The notes under the pieces were generated by a model. It was given only the letters and a program-made list of their open reading frames with translations. It was not told the DNA's origin and did not search any database. Positions 23,567 through 35,447 of a stretch of DNA of 64,000 nt are shown here, in pieces. The DNA lies in assembly GCF_001655615.1 (NCBI RefSeq), contig NZ_CP011567.1, positions 5,155,001-5,219,000 on the forward strand. The letters are read 5' to 3'. The translations under genes were made by a program, and so were the position numbers. The stretch comes from Pseudomonas sp. GR 6-02. Its GTDB lineage: Bacteria; Pseudomonadota; Gammaproteobacteria; Pseudomonadales; Pseudomonadaceae. Every line of letters begins with the position of its first letter. Position 1 is the stretch's first letter.

Positions 23567-23595
23567 AGAATATGCATGGATGCATATACAGTCAA
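23567..23595 (-). promoter_or_regulatory. Predicted sigma70 promoter of the tailocin operon
   Basis: On the minus strand: -35 TTGACT (23590-23595), 17-bp spacer, -10 TATTCT (23567-23572), so transcription should start near 23560 and run into the orphan fibre-assembly and holin genes. The spacer contains operator site 1, and operator site 2 overlaps the -35 edge, so repressor binding would occlude RNA polymerase. Confidence 0.72.
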
Positions 23596-23639
23596 TGCAT
23601 AAATGCATTTATTTATGCGATTAAAATGCACAGACGCAT
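23572..23639. promoter_or_regulatory. Three tandem ATGC-N6-GCAT operator palindromes
   Basis: Three 14-bp dyads: ATGCATGGATGCAT (23572-23585), ATGCATAAATGCAT (23595-23608) and ATGCACAGACGCAT (23626-23639, with one half-site substitution pair in the inner bases). Start-to-start distances are 23 and 31 bp. They overlap the predicted promoter, and a matching dyad lies upstream of the repressor gene. The arrangement is that of a lambda-type operator for the adjacent XRE/S24 repressor. Confidence 0.72.
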
Positions 23640-23681
23640 GAAAGCCCCACAGACAAAGGCGTTGGCGGTTTTCGGCAGGCG

Positions 23682-23710
23682 AAAAAAAACCCGTCGGGCG
23701 ACGGGTTTTA
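23682..23710 (-). terminator. Intrinsic terminator of the repressor gene
   Basis: Stem ACCCGTC/GACGGGT (23689-23695, 23700-23706) with a minus-strand run of eight T, 17 bp past the repressor stop. On the plus strand it also ends in TTT and may act both ways. It insulates the tailocin promoter from repressor transcription. Confidence 0.78.
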
Positions 23711-23726
23711 TCTGACAGCGGTGAGG

Positions 23727-24461
23727 TTAGCGGGCGTACATGCCCCACCAGAAGACGTGACCAAGGATGACGATTTGCTCTTCCTGGATTTCCTGGAAGC
23801 TGTAGTCCTCGTCCGGATGCTCATCGCGATTGAAGCTGCGCAGGCGAATCCCGGTCGGCAGGCGATAAAGCTGTTTCACCCGTAACTGGCCGTTGTGGTT
23901 GATGGCGTACAGGTCGCCGTCGATGATGTCGCCAATCCCGCATTTACCGGCATTCACCCCCACCGTGGCGCCGTCGCGCAGTACCGGCAACATGCTGTTG
24001 CCACGCACGGTCACGCATTTGGCCTGGTCGAACTGCACACCGTTGTGGCGCAAGCTACGCTTGCCGAAGCGCAGGCTAGAGCGCTCGCTCTCTTCGATGA
24101 CGAATCTTCCTGATCCAGCAGCCAATTCAACCTCGCGAAGAAAGGGGACCGACACCTCGTCGTCATCGACAGGCGTGTCGTCGTCCCACAGGCTTATGTC
24201 CTTGAGTTCCGAATGCAATTCATCACGCCCGGCGCCGGCAGCCGGCGCGACATCCGCGCGGCCCCGCAACTGATCGGTGCTCACAGCAAAGTATTCGGCA
24301 ATCTTCGAGATATGTTTATCCGAAGGATCGACGATTTTCCCGCTGAGGATGCGCGAGAGAGTGGATTGAGGCACGCCGGTGCGACGGTGAAGCTCCGTGG
24401 GGGAGATCCCGTGCTGATCGAGCAGTGCTCTTAAGACGGTAGAAACATTGCGTTTTTGCAT
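23727..24461 (-). CDS. XRE/S24-family phage repressor (PrtR/CI-like)
   Basis: 244-residue regulator. The N-terminal helix-turn-helix lies in about residues 1-65 (LLDQHGISPTELHRRTGVPQSTLSRIL). The C-terminal LexA-type peptidase has a presumed self-cleavage site Ala115-Gly116, catalytic Ser156 (RGNSMLP) and Lys196 (LRVKQLY). RecA filaments stimulate such repressors to cut themselves, releasing the operon after DNA damage. The start at 24461 (MQKRNV) was chosen because the upstream extension has no fold and crosses the operator. It resembles PrtR of pyocin loci, but no PrtN activator gene is seen, so control may be by direct repression. Confidence 0.9.
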   Translation of the reverse strand: MQKRNVSTVLRALLDQHGISPTELHRRTGVPQSTLSRILSGKIVDPSDKHISKIAEYFAVSTDQLRGRADVAPAAGAGRDELHSELKDISLWDDDTPVDDDEVSVPFLREVELAAGSGRFVIEESERSSLRFGKRSLRHNGVQFDQAKCVTVRGNSMLPVLRDGATVGVNAGKCGIGDIIDGDLYAINHNGQLRVKQLYRLPTGIRLRSFNRDEHPDEDYSFQEIQEEQIVILGHVFWWGMYAR

Positions 24462-24497
24462 AACGCGAATAGTGCTTGATCTTTTTTCGGAAGACAA

Positions 24498-24511
24498 ATG
24501 CCAAATTGCAT
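24498..24511. promoter_or_regulatory. ATGC-N6-GCAT operator site upstream of the repressor gene
   Basis: ATGCCAAATTGCAT has the same outer half-sites as the three dyads in the late promoter region. It lies about 37-50 bp before the repressor start, with another GCAT half-site at 24519-24522, suggesting autoregulation. I could not assign the -10/-35 of this promoter with confidence. Confidence 0.6.
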
Positions 24512-24660
24512 AATTTGTGCATAGACCCACGAAAAATAGCCTTGAGGCTTTCATGCCTGCGTCGGGCGGACCGCCCATGGTAACCTTGCGCCCATCGCGG
24601 AAAAGCCGGGCCGATGCCCCTCCTTTGCCCCACACCTTTCAACGAATTTGCCTATATCCG

Positions 24661-27240
24661 ATGAATAAAGCCGTCTCCGATCTGTCCTCCCACACGCCAA
24701 TGATGCAGCAATACTGGCGCCTGAAGAACCAGCACCCCGACCAGCTGATGTTCTATCGCATGGGCGACTTCTACGAGATCTTCTATGAAGACGCGAAGAA
24801 GGCCGCCAAGTTGCTGGACATCACCCTGACGGCTCGTGGGCAATCGGCGGGTCAGGCGATTCCGATGTGTGGGATTCCTTACCACGCTGCGGAAGGTTAC
24901 CTGGCGAAACTGGTGAAGCTTGGCGAATCGGTGGTGATTTGTGAGCAGGTCGGCGACCCGGCCACCAGCAAAGGGCCGGTGGATCGTCAGGTGGTGCGGA
25001 TCATCACGCCCGGCACGGTCAGCGATGAAGCGCTGCTGGATGAGCGCCGGGACAACCTGATCGCGGCGGTGCTGGGTGACGAGCGTCTGTTCGGCCTGGC
25101 TGTGCTCGATATCACCAGCGGCAACTTCACGGTGCTGGAGATCAAAGGCTGGGAAAACCTGCTGGCGGAACTGGAGCGGGTCAACCCGGTGGAGCTGATG
25201 ATCCCGGATGACTGGCCGAAGGATTTGCCGGCGGAAAAACGCCGTGGGGTTCGTCGCCGTGCGCCGTGGGATTTCGAGCGCGACTCGGCGTTGAAAAGTC
25301 TTTGCCAGCAGTTTTCCACTCAAGACCTGAAAGGCTTCGGCTGCGAGAACCTGACCCTGGCCATCGGCGCTGCTGGCTGCCTGCTCAGCTACGCCAAGGA
25401 AACCCAGCGCACCGCCCTGCCGCATTTGCGCAGCCTGCGTCATGAGCGTCTGGACGACACCGTGGTGCTGGACGGCGCCAGCCGGCGCAACCTGGAACTG
25501 GACACCAACCTGGCTGGCGGTCGTGACAACACGTTGCAATCAGTGGTCGACCGCTGCCAGACCGCCATGGGCAGCCGTTTGCTGACCCGCTGGCTGAACC
25601 GTCCGCTGCGGGATTTGACGGTACTACTGGCACGCCAGACGTCGATCACCTGCCTGCTGGACCGTTATCGTTTCGAGAAACTGCAGCCGCAGCTCAAGGA
25701 AATCGGTGACATCGAGCGGATTCTGGCGCGGATCGGCCTGCGCAATGCCCGCCCTCGTGACTTGGCGCGTCTGCGCGATGCCCTCGGCGCACTGCCAGAG
25801 TTGCAGGTGGCGATGGCCGAGCTTGAAGCTCCGCACATCATGCAATTGGCGACGACCACCAGCACCTATCCGGAACTCGCGGCGCTGCTGGAAAAAGCCA
25901 TCATCGACAACCCGCCAGCGGTGATCCGTGACGGCGGCGTGTTGAAAACCGGTTACGACAGCGAACTCGACGAGCTGCAATCGCTCAGCGAAAACGCCGG
26001 GCAGTTCCTGATCGATCTGGAAGCCCGGGAGAAGGCCCGCACCGGCCTGGCCAACCTGAAAGTGGGTTACAACCGCATTCACGGTTACTTCATTGAGTTG
26101 CCGAGCAAGCAGGCCGAATCGGCACCGGCAGACTATATCCGTCGCCAGACCCTCAAGGGTGCCGAGCGCTTCATCACCCCGGAACTGAAAGCGTTCGAAG
26201 ACAAGGCGCTGTCGGCCAAGAGCCGTGCCCTGGCGCGCGAGAAGATGCTCTACGAAGCACTGCTCGAAGACCTGATCGCTCAATTGCCGCCCTTGCAGGA
26301 CACCGCTGCCGCACTGGCCGAGCTGGACGTGCTGAGCAACCTCGCCGAGCGTGCACTGAATCTGGACCTGAACTGCCCGCGCTTCGTCAGCGAGCCATGC
26401 ATGCGCATCAGCCAGGGTCGTCACCCGGTGGTCGAGCAAGTACTCACCACACCGTTCGTGGCCAACGACCTGAGCCTCGATGACAGCACCCGCATGCTGG
26501 TGATCACCGGTCCGAACATGGGCGGTAAATCCACCTACATGCGCCAGACCGCGTTGATCGTGCTGCTGGCGCACATCGGTAGCTTCGTGCCGGCGGCCAG
26601 TTGCGAATTGTCCCTGGTCGACCGGATCTTCACCCGGATCGGTTCCAGCGACGACCTGGCGGGCGGGCGTTCGACCTTCATGGTCGAAATGAGCGAAACC
26701 GCGAACATCCTGCACAACGCCACCGAGCGCAGCCTGGTGCTGATGGACGAAGTCGGTCGCGGCACCAGCACCTTCGACGGCCTGTCCCTGGCGTGGGCCG
26801 CGGCCGAGCGTCTGGCACAACTGCGGGCCTATACACTGTTCGCCACGCACTATTTCGAGCTGACGGTGCTGCCGGAAGCCCAGCCGCTAGTAGCCAACGT
26901 GCACCTCAATGCCACCGAGCACAACGAACGCATCGTGTTCCTGCACCACGTTCTGCCTGGGCCTGCCAGCCAGAGCTATGGCCTGGCGGTTGCACAGTTG
27001 GCCGGGGTGCCGAGCGAAGTGATCGTGCGTGCCCGTGAACACTTGAGCCGGCTGGAATCCACGGCGCTGCCCCATGAAGTGCCGACGCCGGCCAAAGGCA
27101 AATCCGTTGCGCCGCAGCAGAGCGACATGTTCGCCAGCCTGCCGCACCCGGTGCTGGATGAACTGGCCAAACTTGATCTGGATGACCTGACACCACGCAG
27201 GGCTTTGGAAATGCTCTATACATTAAAGACACGGATCTAA
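24661..27240 (+). CDS. mutS: DNA mismatch repair protein MutS
   Basis: 859-residue mismatch-recognition ATPase. Domain I holds the mismatch-binding Phe-x-Glu ([12 protein letters not shown], near residue 38). The clamp and lever region follows, then the ATPase with Walker [10 protein letters not shown], the Walker B segment [16 protein letters not shown] and a His in ATHYFEL; the C-terminal tail ends in the tetramerisation-type [24 protein letters not shown]. The start [19 protein letters not shown] was preferred to a Met 144 bp upstream. It marks one border of the tailocin insertion site. Confidence 0.97.
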   Translation: MNKAVSDLSSHTPMMQQYWRLKNQHPDQLMFYRMGDFYEIFYEDAKKAAKLLDITLTARGQSAGQAIPMCGIPYHAAEGYLAKLVKLGESVVICEQVGDPATSKGPVDRQVVRIITPGTVSDEALLDERRDNLIAAVLGDERLFGLAVLDITSGNFTVLEIKGWENLLAELERVNPVELMIPDDWPKDLPAEKRRGVRRRAPWDFERDSALKSLCQQFSTQDLKGFGCENLTLAIGAAGCLLSYAKETQRTALPHLRSLRHERLDDTVVLDGASRRNLELDTNLAGGRDNTLQSVVDRCQTAMGSRLLTRWLNRPLRDLTVLLARQTSITCLLDRYRFEKLQPQLKEIGDIERILARIGLRNARPRDLARLRDALGALPELQVAMAELEAPHIMQLATTTSTYPELAALLEKAIIDNPPAVIRDGGVLKTGYDSELDELQSLSENAGQFLIDLEAREKARTGLANLKVGYNRIHGYFIELPSKQAESAPADYIRRQTLKGAERFITPELKAFEDKALSAKSRALAREKMLYEALLEDLIAQLPPLQDTAAALAELDVLSNLAERALNLDLNCPRFVSEPCMRISQGRHPVVEQVLTTPFVANDLSLDDSTRMLVITGPNMGGKSTYMRQTALIVLLAHIGSFVPAASCELSLVDRIFTRIGSSDDLAGGRSTFMVEMSETANILHNATERSLVLMDEVGRGTSTFDGLSLAWAAAERLAQLRAYTLFATHYFELTVLPEAQPLVANVHLNATEHNERIVFLHHVLPGPASQSYGLAVAQLAGVPSEVIVRAREHLSRLESTALPHEVPTPAKGKSVAPQQSDMFASLPHPVLDELAKLDLDDLTPRRALEMLYTLKTRI

Positions 27241-27382
27241 CGCACTTGCCTGCAAGCTGTTAGAATCTCGCGCGGTTTGGGATGCTGCAGGCTCATAGCC
27301 TGGCCTGCAGACTATCGCTCCCGAACCTGGCGACCCCGTCCTGAAGGGGCTCCGCTGCCGCCGCCTGAGGAGAAAATTAGAA

Positions 27383-27706
27383 ATGACCTTCGTCGTCACC
27401 GACAACTGCATCAAGTGCAAGTACACCGACTGCGTAGAAGTCTGTCCGGTGGACTGCTTTTACGAAGGCCCGAACTTCCTGGTGATTCACCCGGATGAGT
27501 GCATCGACTGCGCACTGTGCGAACCAGAATGCCCTGCCGTGGCCATCTTCTCTGAAGATGAAGTTCCCGCCGGTATGGAAAACTTCATTCAGCTGAACAT
27601 GGAATTGGCCGAGGTATGGCCAAACATCACTGAACGGAAAGACCCATTGCCCGATTCCGCTGAATGGGATGGCAAGCCAGGCAAGATCGAACACCTCGAA
27701 CGCTGA
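27383..27706 (+). CDS. fdxA: Seven-iron ferredoxin FdxA
   Basis: 107-residue ferredoxin with one [3Fe-4S] and one [4Fe-4S] site. The first motif has a [17 protein letters not shown] pattern and the second [17 protein letters not shown]; the long C-terminal extension ([15 protein letters not shown]) is typical of Azotobacter-type FdI/FdxA. It is a small cytosolic electron carrier, conserved beside rsmZ/rpoS in Pseudomonas. Ribosome-binding site GAGGAG precedes the ATG; an intrinsic terminator follows. Confidence 0.95.
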   Translation: MTFVVTDNCIKCKYTDCVEVCPVDCFYEGPNFLVIHPDECIDCALCEPECPAVAIFSEDEVPAGMENFIQLNMELAEVWPNITERKDPLPDSAEWDGKPGKIEHLER

Positions 27707-27723
27707 TTTCCCTCGCGTTCCCG

Positions 27724-27746
27724 AAAAGGCCCCTTGCGGGCCTTTT
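27724..27746 (+). terminator. Intrinsic terminator of fdxA
   Basis: Stem AAAGGCCC/GGGCCTTT with a short loop and a plus-strand T-run, 18 bp past the fdxA stop. It lies next to the oppositely oriented terminator of rsmZ. Confidence 0.85.
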
Positions 27747-27761
27747 TGCTTTTCTGCAGGC

Positions 27762-27893
27762 AAAAAAAAGGGGCGGTTTGACCCGCCCACATTTTTTCCC
27801 TATTCCATGTGTTCCTTTTCATCGTCCTGATGAATCGCATCCTGCGATGTCCGTTCCCCTCTTCCTTGAAGGGCGTGTCTATCCGTCGACACA
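27762..27893 (-). ncRNA. rsmZ: RsmZ small regulatory RNA
   Basis: About 130-nt sRNA gene between fdxA and rpoS, its known place in Pseudomonas. The transcript begins TGTCGACGGATAGACAC as in characterised RsmZ RNAs. It contains nine GGA triplets, several in hairpin loops (such as TCATCAGGACGATGA and CATCGCAGGATGCG), which titrate RsmA/RsmE and so relieve translational repression of secondary-metabolite and exoproduct genes. It ends with the stem GGGCGGGT/ACCGCCC-type and eight T (27762-27788). A TAGTAT -10 box lies just upstream of the start. GacA activates it through the upstream box at 28064-28081. Confidence 0.92.
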
Positions 27894-28063
27894 GTTCAAA
27901 TACTAGAGGATTCCCCACCAAGAGCAATCGGCCTCCATGACTGAAATCATCTGTAATATGCTGTTAACTCAATAAAATAATCATATAAATCAATAGCTTA
28001 TAAATACAGCATCCTTCGAATAGACAACTACCAGGGTGTAAAAATAATGAACACTTACGAAAG

Positions 28064-28081
28064 AGTAAGCAAAGACTTACA
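28064..28081 (-). promoter_or_regulatory. GacA upstream activating sequence of rsmZ
   Basis: On the minus strand TGTAAG-TCTTTG-CTTACT matches the GacA box TGTAAG-N6-CTTACA in 11 of 12 fixed positions. Its centre lies about 180 bp upstream of the RsmZ start, the distance known for rsmZ promoters in P. fluorescens. The DNA between them is strongly AT-rich (27940-28050), matching the linker where IHF and H-NS-like MvaT act in relatives. Confidence 0.9.
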
Positions 28082-28143
28082 CCACGAGACTACAAACCTG
28101 AGGTGGCGCCAATACCAACGCGCCTCTCTCATCTTGCCGACAA

Positions 28144-28170
28144 CAAAAAGCCCCGAACCAGTCGGGGCTT
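28144..28170 (-). terminator. Intrinsic terminator of rpoS
   Basis: Eleven-base perfect stem (AAAAGCCCCGA/TCGGGGCTTTT) with a 5-nt loop and T-run, 25 bp past the rpoS stop. It isolates rpoS from the rsmZ control region. Confidence 0.88.
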
Positions 28171-28194
28171 TTGGTTGACGGTTGAGCGAATGGC

Positions 28195-29202
28195 TTATTG
28201 GAACAGCGACTCACTCGACAGGCCGTTTTTCTCGAGAATCTCCCGAAGACGCTTGAGGCCTTCAACCTGGATTTGCCTGACCCGCTCCCGGGTAAGGCCG
28301 ATTTCCAGGCCGACATCTTCAAGCGTACTGCTCTCGTGACCTCGCAAGCCGAAGCGGCGTACGACCACCTCGCGTTGCTTGTCGGTCAGCTCCGAAAGCC
28401 ATTGATCGATGCTCTGCGACAGGTCGTCATCCTGCAACAGTTCACATGGATCGGTCGGGCGGTCGTCGGTCAGGGTGTCCAGCAGGGTTTTATCCGAATC
28501 CGGACCCAGCGAGACGTCGACCGAAGAAACCCGCTCGTTCAGGCCAAGCATGCGCTTGACCTCGCCTACCGGTTTCTCCAGCAGGTTGGCAATTTCTTCG
28601 GGTGAGGGTTCATGGTCGAGCTTTTGAGTCAGCTCCCGCGCAGCCCGCAAGTACACGTTGAGCTCTTTGACCACATGAATAGGTAGCCGGATGGTCCGGG
28701 TCTGATTCATGATCGCGCGTTCGATGGTCTGACGAATCCACCAGGTGGCGTAGGTCGAAAAGCGGAAGCCGCGTTCTGGATCGAACTTTTCCACTGCCCG
28801 GATCAGGCCGAGGTTACCCTCTTCGATCAGGTCCAGCAGCGACAGCCCACGATTGACGTAACGCCGGGCGATTTTCACCACCAGCCGCAGGTTGCTTTCA
28901 ATCATGCGCTTGCGTCCGGCCGGATCACCACTTTGCGACAGGCGTGCAAAATGAACTTCTTCTTCCGGGGAGAGCAATGGGGAAAAGCCGATTTCATTGA
29001 GGTACAGCTGCGTGGCATCGAGTGCCCGGGTGTAGTCGATGTACTTGTGTTGCTTTAACGAAGCGGAGTGTCTGGATTTGGCACGAACGGAAGGTGGTGC
29101 ATCCCCTTCATCATTCGACATCGAATCCATTGCGATGCCGGTCTCCATAAGGAGAACCTCATCGTCGATGTCAAACTCCGGCACTTCTTTACTGAGAGCC
29201 AT
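28195..29202 (-). CDS. rpoS: RNA polymerase sigma factor RpoS (sigma-38)
   Basis: 335-residue stationary-phase and general stress sigma factor. Region 1.2-2 begins at [18 protein letters not shown]. The core is [73 protein letters not shown] split over region 2; region 3 and the region 4 helix-turn-helix ([28 protein letters not shown]) follow. AAAGGAC precedes the ATG. It lies downstream of nlpD, inside which the main rpoS promoter is found in gammaproteobacteria. Confidence 0.98.
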   Translation of the reverse strand: MALSKEVPEFDIDDEVLLMETGIAMDSMSNDEGDAPPSVRAKSRHSASLKQHKYIDYTRALDATQLYLNEIGFSPLLSPEEEVHFARLSQSGDPAGRKRMIESNLRLVVKIARRYVNRGLSLLDLIEEGNLGLIRAVEKFDPERGFRFSTYATWWIRQTIERAIMNQTRTIRLPIHVVKELNVYLRAARELTQKLDHEPSPEEIANLLEKPVGEVKRMLGLNERVSSVDVSLGPDSDKTLLDTLTDDRPTDPCELLQDDDLSQSIDQWLSELTDKQREVVVRRFGLRGHESSTLEDVGLEIGLTRERVRQIQVEGLKRLREILEKNGLSSESLFQ

Positions 29203-29309
29203 TGTTATAGTCCTTTGGTGAGTTCGACCTCAAGCTCAAGCGGCGCCTTGATCCCTGGCAACGCTGGAGCCTGTTCCCTCTACGTGACGGAACAGGCTTG
29301 GCTAACAAA

Positions 29310-30167
29310 TCAACGACGTGGCAGGAACTGCAGCGGATCTACAGGTTTACCTTGTCGGCGAATCTCAAAATGCAGTTTCACCCGGTCTGTACCCGTTGAC
29401 CCCATTTCGGCAATTGTCTGTCCGACTTTGACCTGCTGCCCCTCCCGAACCAACAGCCTGCGGTTGTGACCGTAGGCACTGACGTAGGTATCGCTGTGTT
29501 TGATGATGACTAATTCGCCGTAGCCCCTTAAGCCACTCCCGGCGTATACCACCGTCCCATCAGACGCAGCTAAAACAGGCTGTCCCAAATCTCCGGCGAT
29601 ATCAATTCCTTTATTCAAACTACCGTTTGAAGAGAATTTTCCAATCAGAATGCCATTAGAAGGCCACCCCCAGCCCGTCGGGGCCGGACCGGCAGGAGGC
29701 AGTGGAGCGGGTGCCGGTTTGCTGGCGACGGACGGTGCGAGCACCGTTGTACTGGTCGTTGTGCCATTTGCCTGACGCCGAATTACCGTGGTTTTGCTCG
29801 ACGACGAAGGCGAGGAACTGGACGAACTCACCACCGCTGCCGGCGTTGAATCGTTGCGACCGTCGAAGCGAATCGTCTGACCCGGATGGATCGTGTAAGG
29901 CGTAGGAATGTTGTTCCTTGCCGCGAGGGCTTTGTAGTCCCAGCCGTAGCGAAAGGCGATGGAAAACAACGTGTCCTTGGGTCGAACAATGTACTGGCCG
30001 GTGGTTACGGCCGGACGCTGGGCGACCGCGTTGTTGCGATCGACAACTCCCGCGCTACTCGATTTGGTGCTGGAGCAACCGACCAGCAAGGTACTCAAGA
30101 CAAGACCAGTCACCAGACGCTGAAAGCTCGTTATACCCATTCGCTGCGCAACGACTGTGAGACTCAC
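29310..30167 (-). CDS. nlpD: NlpD murein hydrolase activator lipoprotein
   Basis: 285-residue outer-membrane lipoprotein from the GTG at 30167 (RBS AAGGGAG); a longer ATG frame and an inner ATG at 30140 are alternatives. Lipobox LLVGC with Cys31; LysM domain (YIVRPKDTLFSIAFRYGWDYKALAARNN); Ser/Thr linker; C-terminal LytM/M23 domain. The M23 metal ligands are degenerate: the first His is Asn (NKGIDIAGD) and HxH is KLHFE, so it should be an activator of amidases (AmiC type), not a hydrolase. It supports cell separation. Confidence 0.93.
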   Translation of the reverse strand: MSLTVVAQRMGITSFQRLVTGLVLSTLLVGCSSTKSSSAGVVDRNNAVAQRPAVTTGQYIVRPKDTLFSIAFRYGWDYKALAARNNIPTPYTIHPGQTIRFDGRNDSTPAAVVSSSSSSPSSSSKTTVIRRQANGTTTSTTVLAPSVASKPAPAPLPPAGPAPTGWGWPSNGILIGKFSSNGSLNKGIDIAGDLGQPVLAASDGTVVYAGSGLRGYGELVIIKHSDTYVSAYGHNRRLLVREGQQVKVGQTIAEMGSTGTDRVKLHFEIRRQGKPVDPLQFLPRR

Positions 30168-30378
30168 CCGCCGCTCCCTTTGTGGTGGCTGAAAATATGA
30201 ATTGCCGTGTTTCGGCACGAAATGTCGCAAGTATAACGGGCCGAACAGGCTTTACCTTTAATGAAGCGGATTCGCTTCACGCACACGTTTGCTGCCTGAT
30301 GATGAATTCTGTTTAACCCATCGATGCCGCTGTAAGACCCGGGCAATCGAAGAGAATTCAGCACGTTGAAACAAATGC

Positions 30379-31792
<1,414 letters not shown>

Positions 31793-31805
<13 letters not shown>

Positions 31806-32851
31806 GGGCTGTCCGTCTGCCCCACCGGCACCAGATCGACGAGTTCACGCACCAATACGGTGGCGAAGCATCCGGCCGGGAGGACGAATTCCAGTTGCAG
31901 AATGTCAGGCTCGGGATAATGCCACGTCAACCCGCCAATGGGCAGCCGCAGGATGCGACGTTCGTGGCTCATACCGGCGTTAATCAACCAATCGCGCAGA
32001 TCCGCTTCGCGCGCGGCGATTGCCTGCTCCAGTTCATGGACAGCCCCCGACGCCGGCGAGTCACCTTCGCCCCACTGCGGGCCGGTCGGGTGCAAGTCGA
32101 GAATCGCCAGACGCGGGTCACTGCACTCGGCTTCACCTGCCGGGAAGAAACTGCGGCTGTCAGTGAACGCCAGCAGATCGCCGACCTGAGCACGCTGCCA
32201 AGTACCATCGGCGACGCGTGCCGCCAGCACCTGATTAAACAGAAAGCTACGCGCAGTGGAGAGCAGGCGCGAACGCACATTGCGTTGTTCCGGCAGGGCC
32301 TTGCGCGCAGCCCAGGCACGGGCGTCGACGACGTTGCCGCCGTCATGCCCGAAACGCTGGGCGCCGAAATAATTGGGAATACCTTGCCTGGCGATCAGTT
32401 GCAGACGCTCTTCGATCGCGGCCTTGTCGCCAGCGAATTGAGTCAGGCGCAACGTGAAACCGTTGGCCGAATGGGCACCGCGTTGCAGCTTGCGTCTGTG
32501 CCGACCGGTCTTGAGAATTTTCAGCGTGTCGTTTTCCGCTGCCGACAGATCTGGATCAGCCTTGCCGGGCAGTTGCACGCTGAACCACTGGCGAGTCAAC
32601 GCCTGACGGTCCTTGAGGCCCGCGTAGCTGACGGTACGCAATGGCACGCCCGCAGCCTTGGCAATCCGCCGTGCCGCTTCTTCGGTATTCAGACCGCGCT
32701 TTTCCACCCAGATCCATAGGTGTTCGCCGTCGCCGCTCAGGGGAATATCGAGGACTTCATCAACCTGGAAATCTTCCGCCGTGGCTTTCAGCACCGCGCT
32801 GCCGAGAGCGTCACCGTAGGCCCGTGGGCCGAGCAATTGCGCCTCGTTCAT
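31793..32851 (-). CDS. truD: tRNA pseudouridine(13) synthase TruD
   Basis: 352-residue enzyme that isomerises U13 of tRNA-Glu. The catalytic Asp lies in [15 protein letters not shown]; TRRGxR-type N-terminal [18 protein letters not shown] and the late [14 protein letters not shown] segment are TruD features. It sits between ispF (4-bp overlap) and surE (13-bp overlap). Confidence 0.95.
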
Positions 32852-33321
32852 GCGCGCAGCAACAAGGCAACGGAGTGCACGGCAATACCTTCTTCGCGAC
32901 CGACAAAGCCAAGCTTTTCGGTGGTGGTAGCTTTCACGTTCACTTGATCCAACTCAACTTGAAGATCCGCGGCAATCAGCGCGCGCATCGATTCGATATG
33001 CGGGGCCATTTTCGGGGCCTGGGCGACGATGGTGTTATCGACGTTGCCGACTTTCCAGCCCTTGGCGTGGATCAGTGCGACGACATGACGCAACAGCGCG
33101 CGGCTGTCGGCGCCCTTGAATTGCGGATCGGTGTCCGGAAAATGCTTGCCGATATCACCCAGCGCGGCAGCGCCGAGCAACGCATCGCTCAAGGCGTGCA
33201 GCAGGACATCACCGTCGGAATGGGCAAGCAGCCCGAAGCTGTGTGCAATCCGCACACCGCCCAGCGTGATGAAATCGCCTTCACCGAAACGGTGCACATC
33301 ATAGCCGTGGCCAATACGCAT
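32848..33321 (-). CDS. ispF: 2-C-methyl-D-erythritol 2,4-cyclodiphosphate synthase
   Basis: 157-residue enzyme of the MEP isoprenoid pathway. N-terminal [16 protein letters not shown] has the metal-binding Asp and His; [29 protein letters not shown] is the active-site helix. It forms a trimer. The other MEP genes in the window are ispD and dxr. It begins after an intrinsic terminator and overlaps truD by 4 bp. Confidence 0.97.
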   Translation of the reverse strand: MRIGHGYDVHRFGEGDFITLGGVRIAHSFGLLAHSDGDVLLHALSDALLGAAALGDIGKHFPDTDPQFKGADSRALLRHVVALIHAKGWKVGNVDNTIVAQAPKMAPHIESMRALIAADLQVELDQVNVKATTTEKLGFVGREEGIAVHSVALLLRA

Positions 33322-33351
33322 AAAAAAACGCCCCGATTTTTGTCAGGGCGT
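33322..33351 (-). terminator. Intrinsic terminator of adhC-fghA
   Basis: Stem ACGCCC/GGGCGT with a T-run on the minus strand, between the fghA stop and the ispF start, so the formaldehyde genes end here. Confidence 0.75.
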
Positions 33352-33374
33352 GATTCTACCTGCTTTGTCAGACA

Positions 33375-34220
33375 TTAGGCGCTTAGAGCGCGCGCGTGAT
33401 GCTGCAAGTGATCGTCGATGAAACTGGCGATGAAGAAATAACTGTGGTCGTAGCCGGGTTGCAAACGCAACGTCAGCGGATGACCGGCAAGTTTCGCCGC
33501 CTGTTGCAGGGCTTCTGGCTTGAGCTGGGTGGCGAGAAAATCGTCGCGATCACCCTGATCCACCAGCAGCGGCAGTTTCTCGTCGGCTTCGGCGATCAAT
33601 GCACAGGCATCCCACTCGCGCCATTTCGACCGGTCTTCACCCAAGTAGCGGGAAAAGGCTTTCTGCCCCCATGGGCAATCGATCGGATTGTTGATCGGCG
33701 AGAACGCCGACACCGACTGGTAACGCCCCGGATTGCGCAAGGCGCAGACCAGCGCACCGTGACCACCCATGGAGTGGCCGCTGATGCCACGCTTTTCCGA
33801 TGCCGGGAAATGCGCCTCAACCAATGCCGGCAATTCCTGCACGACATAGTCATGCATCCGATAGTGCCGCGACCACGGTTCCTGCGTGGCATTCAGATAA
33901 AAACCGGCACCGAGACCGAAGTCCCAGGCACCATCCGGATCGCCCGGCACTTCGGGACCGCGTGGGCTGGTGTCCGGTGCGACGATAATCAGCCCCAGCT
34001 CGGCAGCCATGCGCATGGCACCGGCCTTCTGCATGAAGTTCTCGTCGGTACAGGTCAGGCCTGACAACCAGTACAACACTGGCAGTTTACCGCCCTGCTC
34101 CGCTTGCGGCGGCAGGTACACGGCAAACACCATGTCGCAACCGAGCACATCGGAGCGGTGCCGGTAACGCTTGTGCCAGCCGCCGAAGCTTTTCTGGCAG
34201 GAGATATTTTCCAGGCTCAT
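33375..34220 (-). CDS. fghA: S-formylglutathione hydrolase
   Basis: 281-residue alpha/beta-hydrolase of the esterase D family that releases formate and glutathione from S-formylglutathione, the last step of glutathione-dependent formaldehyde removal. Nucleophile Ser in [11 protein letters not shown]; oxyanion region [20 protein letters not shown]-terminal His in [10 protein letters not shown]. It is 8 bp downstream of adhC and almost surely cotranscribed. Confidence 0.95.
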   Translation of the reverse strand: MSLENISCQKSFGGWHKRYRHRSDVLGCDMVFAVYLPPQAEQGGKLPVLYWLSGLTCTDENFMQKAGAMRMAAELGLIIVAPDTSPRGPEVPGDPDGAWDFGLGAGFYLNATQEPWSRHYRMHDYVVQELPALVEAHFPASEKRGISGHSMGGHGALVCALRNPGRYQSVSAFSPINNPIDCPWGQKAFSRYLGEDRSKWREWDACALIAEADEKLPLLVDQGDRDDFLATQLKPEALQQAAKLAGHPLTLRLQPGYDHSYFFIASFIDDHLQHHARALSA

Positions 34221-34228
34221 AAGCGACC

Positions 34229-35447
<1,219 letters not shown>

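Noticed and set aside
23572..23595. LexA box at the tailocin promoter
   Set aside because: No CTG-N10-CAG with the required spacing occurs here; SOS control is better explained by the S24 repressor.
23590..23603. PrtN P-box (ATTGnnGTnn) near the late promoter
   Set aside because: Only one loose match (ATTGACTGT) exists, not the tandem repeats that PrtN uses.
23572..23608. Clustered ATGCAT words as a short tandem repeat or CRISPR-like array
   Set aside because: The units are dyads over a promoter, with unequal spacing and no spacers of constant length; operator function explains them better. No CRISPR array was seen in the window.
30255..30280. Hairpin GAAGCG/CGCTTC between pcm and nlpD
   Set aside because: Short stem without a U-run; too weak to call a terminator.
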